Assembly: GCF_032854445.1 (NCBI RefSeq)
Contig: NC_088298.1
Location: 16,759,976-16,823,975, forward strand
From: Liolophura sinensis
Lineage: Eukaryota; Mollusca; Polyplacophora; Chitonida; Chitonidae
DNA: 64,000 bases
Reading direction: 5' to 3'
In this document: positions 13,017-46,979 of the stretch, piece after piece
Layout: each line of letters begins with the position of its first letter
Numbering within the stretch: the stretch's first letter is position 1
Notes under the pieces: model-generated
Seen by the model: the letters and a program-made list of their open reading frames with translations, nothing else
Told to the model about the DNA's origin: nothing
The model's database searches: none
Translations under genes and position numbers: made by a program

Positions 13017-14036
13017 AAGCTCAGGCCTACATGCAACTTCTTCAACGCGAATCACGCTCTGTGTCTGGGTGGCGGTAGGTGTGGAACCAGACGCGCTGAC
13101 AAAAGCCACAGAGGCATCCGACGACTGTGAGGAAACAACTGTAGAGTGTAAGACACTGCTCAGTGTGCGACGCTGGTTTTTCAGATGACCTCTACCTGTA
13201 TGCAACTCCTCAGGATGAACTCGTTCCGGTAGCCAGTTGCGAACATTATTTCATGTATGAAAATACCAGCGTTGCTCTGGACTGCGGATGTAGTGGCGCG
13301 AAGACGGCATCACGGGAGATGTCTGCCATCATCGAGCACAAGCCGTTTACTCCCATCGCTTGCTTGTAATACCTGCTATCCGCCGCTTTTGGAGGGGTTA
13401 CTAGTAAGAGGGCGCTGAAAAAAACGCATCGTCATTGCACATGTTGTGTTTATCCAGATACAGTACCTAGATTCTTATTGTGTCATGCTAAATATCGGTA
13501 ACGCTAAATATTTCACCTTTAAACTTAACTGCCTTAACAGATACATGTAAATTCATTTCGCCTTTGTCCTCGGAAAATGTGAGCTGTCAAATTTTGAAGA
13601 AAACAGACGTTCTGACAGCGCAACGTAGCCCAGCTATTTTATCAATTTGGGCACACTTCGCTCACCATTGGCTTTAGTGGTGAAGTTTTTGGAGGTATGT
13701 TAAAATTAGAAATGGGCTCCATTCAGTTAGACGGTACATTCAGAGTGAGGTCTTGGACAATTTTGGCATACAGCCGTACACGTTAAAAATGAAGAATATG
13801 TAATGTTTTCGGCGCACGCGTGTCTAATTCTTTGCTAAGGAACCATGTATAAAACAAATCTACCTTTTGTGAGAAGAAATCTCACTGACAGTCGACACTA
13901 TCAATACATTCCGTTATCTCCACTGCAGTCATTTGACTACCCATTTAATTGGATTAAACCATTCTTGAAAAAATAAGACACGCTATAAGTATATAGTTCT
14001 AAATATAGTTTTAGTACTGTACTATGTTGTTTGCTA
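13017..14036. other. No gene recognised
   Basis: A 68-codon frame at 13163-13369 has a somewhat balanced composition with several Cys, but no domain I recognise and no partner exon. The rest is featureless. Confidence 0.4.
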
Positions 14037-14304
14037 CATTCCAGCGCTACACGTCTTCCAATACAAGCGCTTTTATAAGGGTGATACACTACACTTATAT
14101 ACAAATATACAGGTTAACACAGAATAAATCATGTCAGCATGTTTCGTTTGCGTGTCAATGACCCACTGGGTGTCCCGATTGACCCTGTCACACGCCCACG
14201 TGATCAGCTCCTACAATGATGTTTAACTGGTCGCCTGTATTCCGAAAAGAAAACGCCGATGGAATAACTTTTCTAATTCAAAAGTTCTCACCAATGCGGT
14301 CGCT
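14037..14304 (+). repeat. Segmental duplicate, copy 1, joined to a SINE
   Basis: About 95% similar to 16560-16825 from ATTCCAGCGCTACACGTCTT to CTCACCAATGCGG. Copy 1 runs directly into a family A SINE. Confidence 0.95.
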
Positions 14305-14487
14305 GTGAGTTCAAGTCCGGCTCATGCTAGCTTCCTCTCTGGCCGTACGTGGGCAGGTCTTTCAGCAACCTGCGGATGTCGTGGGTTTCCCCCCGGGTTC
14401 TGCCCGGTTTCCTCCCACAATAATACTGGTCGTCGTCATGTAAGTGAAATATTCTTGAGTCAATAATCAAATAAATAAGTCAATAAA
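14287..14487 (+). mobile_element. SINE family A, 5'-truncated
   Basis: Begins CTCACCAATGCGGTCGC and ends in AATAAATAAGTCAATAAA. Confidence 0.92.
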
Positions 14488-15224
14488 ATAGATCAACGAA
14501 GCACTAATGTTCGTGCCAGGTGCTCTTGGATTCCTGAAGCGTTAATGACAAGTGGTCACATCTCACTGAAGTGTGAATGCCACAAAGGGTCATAGTTCAC
14601 AGATCGAAGCCTTAAAGCCCAATAGCTATACTTCACCGCTTATCTGTTTACCGAGAATTCAACGCTGGCATCGCTAGTGTTTCAACGGGTTAACTCGTGT
14701 AAATTGCATGGAAAAACCAAGGAGCGAACAAGTAGTTATAATAGATAGTACAACCTGATCCATAAATATTGTCTTCATTTTTCCTGGTGTTTTAACAAAA
14801 AACTATTAGTTTTAACAAAAAGGAATAAATTATTCACGTTCTGAAAATGTTTTTTTTTTGTTTTGTGTTTAGAGCGGGGAGGGTGGTGTTTTTTTGTTCG
14901 ATACTTGTATCATTTTGTAACTTTCTCTTTTTCTGTATAGGCAGGTGAATGATCCGATACCTCTTGTTCGTATTACTACATGTAAAAATCAAAACACTTA
15001 CTCCTCTTAAAGGCAAAGAACACGTTAGAATAAAGTGAATGGCCATTAAACTCTGTCCAGGAAAATAGTTTGACTTATTTTTTTTTAGATTTGTTCTAAC
15101 TGACAAAAATGCAGAGGCTTCTATAGTGGTCTGCTCGGATCTAGTGGGTATCAGTGACATCAGCGCAATATTTTTGGCTTGAAATAGTTCGTTCTAAGGT
15201 CCATTTGTTGAATGCATTTCTAAC

Positions 15225-15365
15225 TCTCAATGAAGATGCATTTTGAACGATGAAATATACCAATCTATGTGTGTCAAATTTTCAAAAAAGCTGAAGTGAG
15301 ATAATTGATCCCAATGTGGTCAGAAAAAAGCCACAGTGGAATCCAATGTTTTAAATGCAATTTAC
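15225..15365 (+). repeat. Dispersed repeat E, copy 1
   Basis: GATGCATTTTGAACGATG..., CCAATGTGGTCAGAAAA and CACAGTGGAATCCAA match 46600-46765 in order. Confidence 0.6.
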
Positions 15366-16289
15366 TCAGCACAAACATATTCTAACCCAACATAAAATCA
15401 AACTTTTTCCCCCCCGGGCAATATTTAATCGTCTACCATCTGAAGTACTTCATGCTAGTGTGTTTTTTTGCCTTGAACGTCTTGAGAACAAAAATACCGC
15501 TGCTTCCAAACCAATTTGTTTGCACAGACAGCTTGCTGTTCGGTATGAACATCTTCATCAGAACAGAAATCAAAGTATTGATCTGGTCAGAAAATACTAG
15601 CTTGAAGACAGCGCATCCGAACGATCTGGTTCTTGTCACATCAGGCGACAGTGCTGTGTTCCGTCTTACAGCGTACTTGAAGGTTCCCCCGATACGTAGT
15701 GTTAATAGGCATCAGTCATCACGCAACCGAGCGTCTGTCGGACAATGTAGGCATGCCGTTCAAATGTGGGACGAACTGGGAAGAGTTAGCATGGGACAGT
15801 TCATATAAATAAAGAGACAAAAGGACACTTATTGCGAGGCTGTGTCCGCATGCGCGAAGCTCTCTCTCAACTTTATGTTCAGGTGACTATCCTGGCAACC
15901 AAAAACTGTAGGCATTACGCCGTCATGGAAGTTACGTTCTGTTAATGCAATAAGGGATTCGTTCATGTGGGCGTTTTAGGTGTTTTATAGAAGCTCACAA
16001 TCTAGATGTTCAAATAGCGTCTGTATACAGATCTTCCGTGCGTTTTCAGTTTATCTTTCCCGACTCTACATGAAGCCCTATTAATACGACATGCAAATAG
16101 AAAACAGCGTAGTGTGTTTCTTTCAGTGAGCCAAATACGACATCATAGTTAACGTGATTGACCTGACTGTGGTCGTATAGTTCAAAAATTAGTGAAGAGA
16201 GAGTTAAAACACTAATGAAATGAATCAATGTATTGTCTTACTTTTACTTTGTCAGTTTCGCTTTTTGGTTTGAGGGTGTTTTTTTTTTT
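15366..16289. other. No gene recognised
   Basis: Overlapping short frames on both strands at 15355-15808, none with a recognisable motif. Nothing else seen. Confidence 0.4.
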
Positions 16290-16378
16290 AATTTGAGTGA
16301 TAATCGTAGCAGAGTGAAACAAGATATGGCCGATAATAGGTGATCCATGCCAGAATTGTTTGCGAACCATGAGTAAAA
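16290..16378 (+). repeat. Copy of the 12850-12940 spacer
   Basis: TTTGAGTGATAATCGTAGCA...CGAACCATGAGTAAAA, near-identical to the spacer between the 77-bp direct repeats. Confidence 0.9.
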
Positions 16379-16559
16379 TTTTCTTTTACGCTCTCATGAG
16401 GTCTGTTAGTGGGTAGAACAGGATGTTTGCGTCAAGCTACTGACGAAAACGAGATATATAGGTATTCTTAGTAAGTTTTTGTTTTTAAGGCTTTTAGCTA
16501 TCGTTTAGGAAAAAATTGGTCCATTCGCGAGAGATGGATTTGATCAGAAGACCCACCCA

Positions 16560-16825
16560 ATTCATTCCAGCGCTACACGTCTTCCAGTGCAAGTGCTTTT
16601 ATAAGGGGATACACTACACTTATATACAAATATACAGGTAAAGACAGAATAAATCATATCAGCATGTTTCGTTTGCGTGTCAATGACCCACTGGGTGTCC
16701 CGACTGACCCTGTCACACACCCACGTGATCAGCTCCTACAATGATATTTTAACTGGTCGCCTGTATTCCGAAAAGAAAACGCCGATGGAATAACTTTTCT
16801 AATTCAAAAGTTCTCACCAATGCGG
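16560..16825 (+). repeat. Segmental duplicate, copy 2, truncated by the gap
   Basis: Partner of 14037-14304. It stops at ACCAATGCGG, exactly where copy 1 passes into the SINE, and the Ns begin there. Confidence 0.95.
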
Positions 16826-17025
16826 NNNNNNNNNNNNNNNNNNNNNNNNNNNNNNNNNNNNNNNNNNNNNNNNNNNNNNNNNNNNNNNNNNNNNNNNNNN
16901 NNNNNNNNNNNNNNNNNNNNNNNNNNNNNNNNNNNNNNNNNNNNNNNNNNNNNNNNNNNNNNNNNNNNNNNNNNNNNNNNNNNNNNNNNNNNNNNNNNNN
17001 NNNNNNNNNNNNNNNNNNNNNNNNN
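16826..17025. other. Assembly gap, 200 N
   Basis: 200 unknown bases, probably a scaffold placeholder rather than a measured length. Confidence 0.99.
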
Positions 17026-18135
17026 TAACAGTCTGTTTTATTATGTGATATACAAATGGAAAATATGGGGACTAGTCAGTGGCTGTGATGTGGTTCACAT
17101 CAGCGTATAGCAAGATATCACTACGCGCCAAATGGAGCAAATATTGTCAGAGTTTTATGCGTTGCATTAACTTATTCACATTAAGCAGTTGCACTTGTCT
17201 CCACTTAGCAAATTAATCGGCCTCATCTCCATGGCAACGACTAAATAAAGAAATGTGTTAAGTATTATTGAACCTTTTATCTCCAGACGCGTGCGTAATC
17301 CCTGATATCATATCCGTATTATCCCTGCCATGTGGGGGTCTCCTCACGTGCGGTTTCTCCGAAACACTTAACTGTAAATATTTGCGAAGAGTGAACAGTT
17401 TAGTGTCACGACGCCTCTGTCTCATTGCAGAGACGACGATGAGGATGTTGAAACTGAGAAAACTTCTCTAAGCTGATCTGTGTATTACTTATAGACAAAG
17501 ATTCAACCACCGCCATACATGGAAGCTGAATTATCAAAAGAGGTACAGTAATTTGGTCTTTCCTTTCTAAAGGCTTCCACCTTTGCGTCTCTAGCTTTGC
17601 CCAACAGACATATGTACATTTCATTTTGTATATGCATATTTTCTTCTGAAAGTTTAGCTAAAACGTGATTTGCGAGTACTTGCAGATCCAGCTGCATGCG
17701 TTTGTCGAATGCACACAATGGACGAAAATCACTTTCGCCAAGTACGTTTCACTTGTAAAATTATTATACTCTGCCTGAATAGAGTACATGATTGTTCGCC
17801 CTAACAATGCCTACAATGGTGGAACCTGATATGTTTTACATACATTATAGTATATCCTGTAGTGCTCTGAAGAACATTTCTGTTTATCTGAAGATTTCTA
17901 CACTATTCCGTGTTATACCTGGCTCACGTAACTGACAGGTAAAACACCACATATTTCTCCTAATATCTTTTCTAAGACTCACGTAATGCGGGTTCAAACC
18001 GGGCCTTGGAATGGGAATTTGTAAAATTTAGTCGCGCTGGGATTGCTTTGGGGGTCTTTGCGACAATGTATTTGTTATCGACAACTGATATTCTAGCATT
18101 GTACACGGTTTGAATACTGATGTTACTGTCCCCCA
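17026..18135. other. No gene recognised
   Basis: Short frames at 17268-17471 and on the opposite strand lack motifs. No repeat identified. Confidence 0.4.
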
Positions 18136-18408
18136 GAGAGGCATTCGTGGCTCAGTTGGTTAGCGCGCTAGCGTAATGATCCAATAGCCTCTCACCAATG
18201 CGGGTCACTGTGAATTCACGTCCAACTCATGCTGGCTTCCTCTCCGATCGTAAGTGGGCAGGTCTGCCGACAACCTGCGGATTGTCGTGCGTGTCCCTCG
18301 GACTTTGACCGGTTTCCTCCCACAATAATGCTGGCCGCCGTTCATATACGTGAAAAATATTCTGGAGTACGGGCATAAAACCACAAATTAAATAAATAAA
18401 TAAATAAG
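18136..18408 (+). mobile_element. SINE family A, near full length
   Basis: tRNA-like head GTGGCTCAGTTGGTTAGCGC (A box) and GTGAATTCACGTCC (B-box region), the body, and a (TAAA)n tail. The head defines the family as tRNA-derived. Confidence 0.93.
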
Positions 18409-18489
18409 TTAAAATACTTTCACCTAGAACATAAAACATACAATAACACACTTGGGGTCTTTCCAACATCAAGAAAACTGTTGACTGCT

Positions 18490-18745
18490 TCTCTTTGCAT
18501 GATCTCGCCTATTTTGATACTTTACATACTTTCTTTTAGTTCTTTCGTGGTTTGTGTTATGCGTCGTTTGGGGAATTGGCCCTGCAATTATTGACCTGGA
18601 CGTACTTGGGAAGGTCTGCCTTCGTCGTATAAGTGAAATATTCTTGAGTACGGCGTAAAACGCCAATCAAATAAAAAAATAAATATTGACCTGGAAGGTA
18701 TTAATTGGTTGAAGGCTGGAAGAATGTCGGTGTCGACGAATAGGT
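18490..18745 (+). repeat. Dispersed family D copy split by a nested SINE
   Basis: Family D runs 18490-18603, is interrupted, then resumes at about 18686 with GAAGGTATTAATTGGTTGAAGG. Confidence 0.85.
18604..18686 (+). mobile_element. Nested truncated SINE A with target duplication
   Basis: A ~75-bp SINE tail (GGGAAGGTCTGCC, CGTCGTATAAGTGAAATATT...) flanked by the direct repeat TATTGACCTGGA. Confidence 0.9.
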
Positions 18746-18829
18746 CAATGTGGCGATCTAGTGTTTACATCGCATGTGGGAAAATTCGTCATGCAGTAAC
18801 TTGCCTTCGGCATTTACGTCATCTTCTCC

Positions 18830-18912
18830 GGTTTCGTACGGCCATAAAATTGACCGCAGTCGTACAGTGAAAAATTCTTGATTATGGTAGTAATCAAATA
18901 AATAAATAAGTA
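18830..18912 (+). mobile_element. SINE family A tail, decayed
   Basis: TCGTACGGCC...GTCGTACAGTGAAAAATTCT... with an AATAAATAAATAAG tail. Confidence 0.7.
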
Positions 18913-19410
18913 ATACTATCTTCATCCCAAATGACGTTGTTTAGGTTGTAACGTCATAAGGCGATCAGGTTTACAGAGAAAGTGATATAAGACGTTATGT
19001 GAATGTGAGTGCTGCACATCCGCTTCGCACAATGCTACCGGTTTACATAGTTGTATGCCTTTATACCTGCTCTAAGGCGACTTTATGCTGATATATTTGT
19101 ATATTCCTCGTGTTCCAGTCTAATAATGATTGGGTGATTGTTTTTAGATAGGTGTGCGTGCTTTATTGCGGTGCAGGCGATGTTCACACATCGGTTCATT
19201 TTTCTTTGTTGGTTATATTCATATTTCCTTTGGAACTGATTTGAGCTCTTTAACGGGCATGTGGAAGTCAGAACCACTGTTCTGTTGCTAATTAAATGTC
19301 TCATTTCTGCACAGGCTGATTAGAAGCTGGTAACCGCTTTTGTCCACACCATGAGCCATAGACTGCTGACTTCGGTCGAGAGTTCTAATTCAGATGCCGC
19401 TTGTTCATTT

Positions 19411-19620
19411 TCTTATTTATTTATTTATTTGATTGATGTTTTACGCCGTACTGAAGACCGTTTCGCTTATACGACGGCAGCCGCCATTATGGTGGGAGGA
19501 AACCGGGCAGAGCCGGGGGCAAACTCATGACCATCTGCAGGTTGCTGTCAGACGTTCCTACGTACGGCCGGAGAGGAGGCCAGCATAAGCTGGGCTTGAA
19601 CTCATAGCCATCGCATTGTG
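19411..19620 (-). mobile_element. SINE family A, reverse orientation, 5'-truncated
   Basis: Starts with the (TTTA)n tail and GATTGATGTTTTACGCCGTA; ends near the B-box region at 19620. Confidence 0.92.
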
Positions 19621-19965
19621 TTCGTCTTCAGTCTTAGTATGATTAGAATTATTGCAAACGGTGAGGCGGGTTTATTCTTATTTCGAAAGACTCAAAATCT
19701 AGTCAGGAGATTAGTGCGGCATTCCGTTTCCGCTTTGCTAGTAGCTTAACCAATAACTTCAGACACAATTTAATCTGTCTGGCTTGCCTGTGAACATGTG
19801 CTAATGATGCACGTGGGTTCATCCAGCTTTCATTCATCACTTTCGGAGAATCTAAGTGACAAAACTGATATTAACGAAGAAGTAACCAAAGTCTGTATGT
19901 AACGTGAACAGCTTTCCAGTGCTTACATGCGTTTCAGTAGTGCCATTGCATTTAAAATTCCCTCC

Positions 19966-20205
19966 ATTAGCGTCATCAGTAGAGTGATGGATTTCGGATG
20001 TGAAGATCCAAGTTCAAATCCCGTTGTGATCCACAGGGGGCGTAACATATGCCATGAATCACAAGTGAATTATGCCTGTGAATATGGATTGTATTAGCTT
20101 ATGATTACGTTATCATAACTTCCCATTAGTTCAGTTGGAAAAGTGCAGAACATCGGATGTTGATATCGGAGTTCAAATCCCATAGTATTCTACCGATAAA
20201 CTCCA
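19966..20205 (+). repeat. Two tRNA-like SINE heads in tandem
   Basis: GAAGATCCAAGTTCAAATCC (near 20011) and TAGTTCAGTTGGAAAAGTGC with GGAGTTCAAATCCC (20127-20183) look like A/B-box pairs. No complete cloverleaf can be drawn, so they are degenerate SINE heads rather than tRNA genes. Confidence 0.5.
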
Positions 20206-20683
20206 GCCACCACTACACATGCGATGTTATTGCTCTCCCTGTGGGGGACTACAGGGAACACAAAATCATCACGATCTAGACAACCTGAGGTCAACCACGG
20301 TCAATATATATAGGTTAAGCTATCTGTTGTTACGCAGTTCAACAAACCCAGGATGTCTCAGCGTGGTAGTTATGGTGGTCCGTAAGGATCAACTTTCACT
20401 TTGCATGATTTCTCGTATCTGTAAACAATACTTTTTAGTCTTTGCGCAATATGTGACGTTTTTTTCAGATTTTCAAGTCTTTGTGCAAATAGGCTTTGTC
20501 TGCTAACAGGCAAACACACAGATTCATGTTAACACAATGAATTATTATAATTCGTATATTATTATTATTATAAAATTATAGACTGGTTGGTTTGAGTGTA
20601 GTATACTTTTTATAAACGACTGTAGGCGATCAAGCGGACGTTCATGCGTACATGAATATGGGCACTAATACGGATATGCAAAC

Positions 20684-20870
20684 ATTTATTTATTTATTTG
20701 ATTGGTGTTTTACGCCGCACTCAAGAACATTTCACTTATATGACGACGGCCTGCATTATGGTGAGAGGCTACCGGGCAAAGCTCGGGAAAAAACCACGAC
20801 CACTTATAGGTTGATGGAAGACCTTCCCGCGTACGGCCGAAGAGGAAGCCAGCATGAGCTGGACTTAAAC
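20684..20870 (-). mobile_element. SINE family A, reverse orientation
   Basis: (TTTA)n, TTGGTGTTTTACGCCGCAC, the body, ending GAGCTGGACTTAAA. Confidence 0.92.
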
Positions 20871-22918
20871 GACGCGCAAACAAACAAAACTTACGCCTCA
20901 CGAACCAGGGATAAGTATGCTGCCTGCGATTGTACAAAATATGACACCTGGTGGACTTGTGCTGAACAGCGTATGTTATTGCTTTCTGAATTTGTGGGGA
21001 AGCTGTGTGGAATACTGTCATACACTGGATGCTTAGGTCACATAAATACTGTGCATAGATTCGATTTTTAGACTGTAGTGCTTAGTTCAGTTACTCAGAA
21101 TGCGATACGTATGGCAGCTCGCACTCACCACCTCTGTTTATGGTATTTATATGAATAAAATAGTCCAGTTTACCCTTTAGTCACACTGCCACACGTTTAG
21201 CGACTGGAGTAAATGACCAAGCCAACAGGCAAGTGCACTCAGTTTGTAGGCTGCAAATGCGCAGTTCGTGCAGTTGGGTTCACAGTTTGCTAAGCGTATT
21301 GATTAGATAATATCGCCACAAAGGTTATCAAAGGGCACGAAACATTACAAATTTTTGATACACTACAAATTTCTGCACTATGATTTTTCGGCTAGTTAAA
21401 ATTGTCATGATTTCGTCCGGTGTGGATAGAACTGAAAACACCCAATTGGAAACCACCAATGTGACAAAATACAATGGCGTTAAATACGATGGCCGTACTA
21501 GATATAAAATGTGGTAGGGAAAAGTGCAAGCTACAAGTTGTGTGATTCCATGATATTTTAGCGTTTTATATTTTTGGAGTTGAAGTCGACAAATTTAATA
21601 CATATATGGTAAGGAAAATCAACACGCTGGGGTATGATCTGGGGTGTGAGAAACATGACGCACTGTAGATTTGATGGTGGGAAGTGGACAGTATTGCTTT
21701 CTGTCCGGACTCAGTATGGTACTGAAAAAGATCGACTATCACGGCCTAGAAATGTGGAGAGGTCACGTCAAACAAATGTTGTGAACGGGGATTTGAGCTA
21801 AAATATGCAGCAGAGTACAGTCCATCTCACGTACGGTACCTTTCAACCTGATAGGTACGATGAGTTGTTAGTGTCACCGTTCTTTACCACTTCGGCTCAG
21901 GTTCAGCCTTCGAGAAAAAATTTCCGCAGGTGTGTCTGAATCAATCAGTCACCCCTTAATTGTATATTTCAATGTGTGATTTGGCCTACCGGTACATGTA
22001 GTTTACAGGGTTTTTTTAACCAAAAAAAATCATTGTAAACTGAAAGACAGTTATTAACGACATTCTGCATTCCCGCATAATTGGGCAGGTGATGTTGAGC
22101 AACCATCCCCCCCCCCCCCAAAAAAACGGGCTAATATTGCTAATATGGTGTCATGAAAGAAAATACATGTCACTTTTAACATAATAAATCTGTTTTAATT
22201 CAAAGTAGGCATTTTAGGCACGTCACAGGATCAGAAAGTCAAAGTGTGGGTGGTAATAAAGTAGAGAATACACGCTCTTTTATTGATTACCCCATATAAA
22301 ATATTTCCGCATTTGCTATATGGACATATGCAACCACAAAGCCATGTTCCAACTAAACACTTGTTCTTTGCAACAGGATTGATCCATATGCCCCCCCCCC
22401 CCCCCCCCATATAATGCGGCTAACTTAACAAGGTTTAGTGTGATCACTGTACACAAAGCCACTGGACTTGGTCCTCAGGCTGCTACTGATACACACTGCC
22501 TATAAGAAACTCGACACCAGCTCCTGTAGTCGACGTAAAATTTCGTCTAAAAACGTGTATTTTAGAGGCAAATAAATAGCATAAAATTATACTTTGAGTG
22601 CTGAAACGTACACTTTTACAACAGGATATCATGCCTTTCATGTGAACCTCAAATGACTTTTCTGCGATTAGTTGAAGCCTTATAAGAATGTCAAATGAGG
22701 AACATAGTTATGGGCGAAATTTTAGGTGAAATGCGGTAGATAGCTAACAAAATCACACGTAGACCTCTTACGAATAATCTCGCCACGCCTCTAGATAAGT
22801 TGATAAAGACGCATAGTGAAATGCGTTTACGTTATGCCAAAAAAGCAAAAAGCTGCCTAAGCTGACCATTGATCCAGAGACGCCGCAGTGAGAGCAAAAG
22901 TTGAGCCGGCGAAAGACA
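20871..22918. other. Upstream flank of the SLC6 gene
   Basis: No gene seen. Two poly-C runs lie near 22108-22120 and 22392-22408. No TATA or initiator stands out before 22919; the true transcription start may be anywhere in this stretch. Confidence 0.4.
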
Positions 22919-44481
<21,563 letters not shown>

Positions 44482-44823
44482 GCGAATGAACTTTGTGAAG
44501 GTGTTTCTAGTGTTTTTTGCCCAACTATTAGGAGTATCGCTTATATTCGCATGTGTATAAACGTTAAATATATACGGCTGATGCATTTTGTACAGGGAAA
44601 ATTTGTAGATTCCACAGGTTTTTACTGTTCGTCGGGCATTGAAGCTGTTGACAAGGCTCGTGGGGTTGATTGCATTGTCAATAACAACGACGTTTGTTGA
44701 AGCCCATCTGTCTTTAATGGATAGGGTGGGCATATCAGCCCGCCATATGTGGAGATTTTGGTCAGTAACTTGTCGTACTATCCCAGATACATCTCTTTCC
44801 ACCAACTATTAAGTACTGACAGC

Positions 44824-44825
<2 letters not shown>

Positions 44826-44912
<87 letters not shown>
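44826..44912. repeat. (TA)n microsatellite
   Basis: About 43 pure TA repeats, downstream of the SLC6 stop. Confidence 0.98.
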
Positions 44913-44920
<8 letters not shown>

Positions 44921-44935
44921 AACAAAAAAGAAATT

Positions 44936-44968
44936 CTTGGCGTTAAACAACAATCAAATAAATAAAGG
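44936..44968 (+). mobile_element. SINE tail remnant
   Basis: TTCTTGGCGTTAAACAACAA then TCAAATAAATAAA; slightly different from family A (GTTAAAC for GTAAAAC). Confidence 0.6.
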
Positions 44969-44982
44969 TATCTTTGTATATG

Positions 44983-45275
44983 TATGTATGCTTTGGGTTT
45001 TACGTCATACTTAACAATTTTGTCAGTCATAAGATGACGAGTCATTAGGTGCGTATACACATAATGTGTCTGCTTGTAGCAGGGTAAATGCATGTAACCT
45101 AAGTGCTGCCGCTAGTGAAGTAACATGTCGAAGACACCAGACATAACACCCCGACCAGTCAAATTATCTAGTCACAACGGACCAACCAGTCCTGTATCCT
45201 TGCTGTAACCTCTGACTGCTTGGCACCAAGCAACGTAGAAAGAAGTACCACTTTGGTGTTATAACCCGACCTTCG
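44983..45275 (-). mobile_element. SINE-like family B, reverse, diverged
   Basis: GGGTTTTACGTCATACTTAA and TGTCAGTCATAAGATGACGA; the far part (GAAGACACCAGACATAACAC, CCAACCAGTCCTGTATCCTT) matches 50691-51078. Confidence 0.8.
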
Positions 45276-45885
45276 TTTGCTCCAGGGACTTCGAGAATAT
45301 ATAAACAAATATACACTTTGGACGTAAGCAATGGTCAGGATGCGTGGTAAATATGTAGCAAAACTTGACCGGAATATTCCATGTATAAGTGAATTTGTTC
45401 ATTGCACAATAGTTCGATATAATAGTGAAAGTCGAATTACTTAATTGCAAAGACATAGTTCCGTAAATAATTATGCGCATACAGTTCTTGACATGCTTTG
45501 TGTTGACGTTATCTAACCCGGCCATATATTCGTGAGATTGGTTAACATTTGAACACCATTTACCCAGCTTTGCTTTTGCGTTGATTACATCTGAAAAGTA
45601 AGTGGAGAAAAATTAAATAGGAGGGTATATTTATCATACATCTAAAGATTCGAAAAATTAACAACTCAGCTCCCATGAACATAATTTGGCAATTCAATCA
45701 TTTCTGACCTCGACAGAATTATCCACACATTCTTCATTTGACGCGCTCTTGTCTTGTACTCCCCGACTATGTAGTCAGCTAACATTCTCCTTATACCGTG
45801 ACGTACATTGATAGATTACAGCTCCAATGAATAATGATGAAATCTGTCTGGTTGAATGTCTACAGGGGTCTATATGAAGTGAATT
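45276..45885. other. No gene recognised
   Basis: An 88-codon minus frame at 45259-45525 has no motif. Nothing else. Confidence 0.4.
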
Positions 45886-46147
45886 TATTCATTTATTTGA
45901 GTGCTGTATTTTACAGTATTCAGGAATATTTCACTTATAAGACAACGGCCAGCATTAAAGTGGGGGGAGGGAGGGGGTGGGGGTGCAGAGTCCGGCGGAA
46001 ACACACGACCATTTGCAGATTGCTCGCAGATCTTCCCAAGTGCGACGGGGGAGGAAGCCAGCATGAGCTGGACTTGAACCCGCAGTGACTTGTATTGGTG
46101 AGAAGCGCCTGGGTCATCGTAATGCACTAGTACGCTAACACATGAGG
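45886..46147 (-). mobile_element. SINE family A, reverse orientation, near full length
   Basis: Tail at 45886; ends in the inverse A box (TACGCTAACACATGAGG). A G-rich expansion (about 45961-45985) interrupts the body. Confidence 0.9.
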
Positions 46148-46148
46148 T

Positions 46149-46252
46149 GTATTTATTTATTTATTTGATTGGTGTTTTACGCTTATGCGACGGCGGCCAG
46201 CATTATGGTGGGAGTAAACCGAGCGCGGATGAAACCCACAACTATCCACGGG
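46149..46252 (-). mobile_element. SINE family A, reverse, internally deleted
   Basis: (TTTA)n, TTGATTGGTGTTTTACGC, missing the segment between TACGC and TTATGCGACG. It abuts the head of the preceding copy. Confidence 0.9.
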
Positions 46253-46440
46253 TCAAGTAGTTTACAGTGTCTCATAAATGTTTGGGTACAAATATACAGC
46301 ACGGGCTTATATTTAGCTACCGTGTTTATTATAAAACAAGTTGCGCATTCTGTTTCATGCTTCGCATATCATTACTGATACCAAACTGTCAGTTTAAATA
46401 AAGGAGCATTCTACATATAAATCGAAATACATGAAGGTCG

Positions 46441-46443
46441 ATA

Positions 46444-46474
<31 letters not shown>

Positions 46475-46478
46475 TTTG
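46441..46478. repeat. (AT)n followed by poly-T
   Basis: Simple repeat. Confidence 0.95.
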
Positions 46479-46599
46479 AATTTTTCCAGCCATGTAAAAT
46501 GGTTCTACATCAGATTCCATGGTGGTGCATTGTGAAGCAGAAGGTATCGGTGATGTCGTATTCATATTTTTTTTTCATTTAAAACACTTCGTTTCAACG

Positions 46600-46765
46600 T
46601 CCATACCTGGATGCAGTTATAGATCCACATGTGCATGCATTTTGAGCGATGCATTCTAGCGGTCTGTGTTTGTTAACTCGGAAAAAAAACTTGATGTGTC
46701 GTCGCTAACTCCAATATGGTCAGAAAATGCGACTACAGAGTCCAAAGTTTCAAGAGCAGTTTACT
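46600..46765 (+). repeat. Dispersed repeat E, copy 2
   Basis: GCATTTTGAGCGATGCATTC, CCAATATGGTCAGAAAATGC, ACAGAGTCCAAAGTTT; partner of 15225-15365. Confidence 0.6.
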
Positions 46766-46979
46766 AGTTTCCAAACAATATATAAAACACAGATCGGTGC
46801 ATGCTAAACAATTTCTGCACGAGGAATGGGATGACTAATCATAGGACTGAATCACGACATGTCACACCACATGCATGTATCGTGTATAGGCCCATACAGA
46901 CATTAAATATAAGCCTACATTCCATAACAATAATTATAGATCCTCTGCATGTAACATTTATCCCAACTGTCCATCTCTT

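Noticed and set aside
12744-13369. Frames on both strands around 13.1 kb, possibly an exon
   Set aside because: Partly inside the local direct repeats; no motif and no splice partners.
20121-20200. Possible functional tRNA gene
   Set aside because: A- and B-box-like motifs exist, but acceptor and anticodon stems do not pair; more likely a SINE head.
44749-45093. Frames with (YI)n
   Set aside because: Translation of the (TA)n microsatellite.
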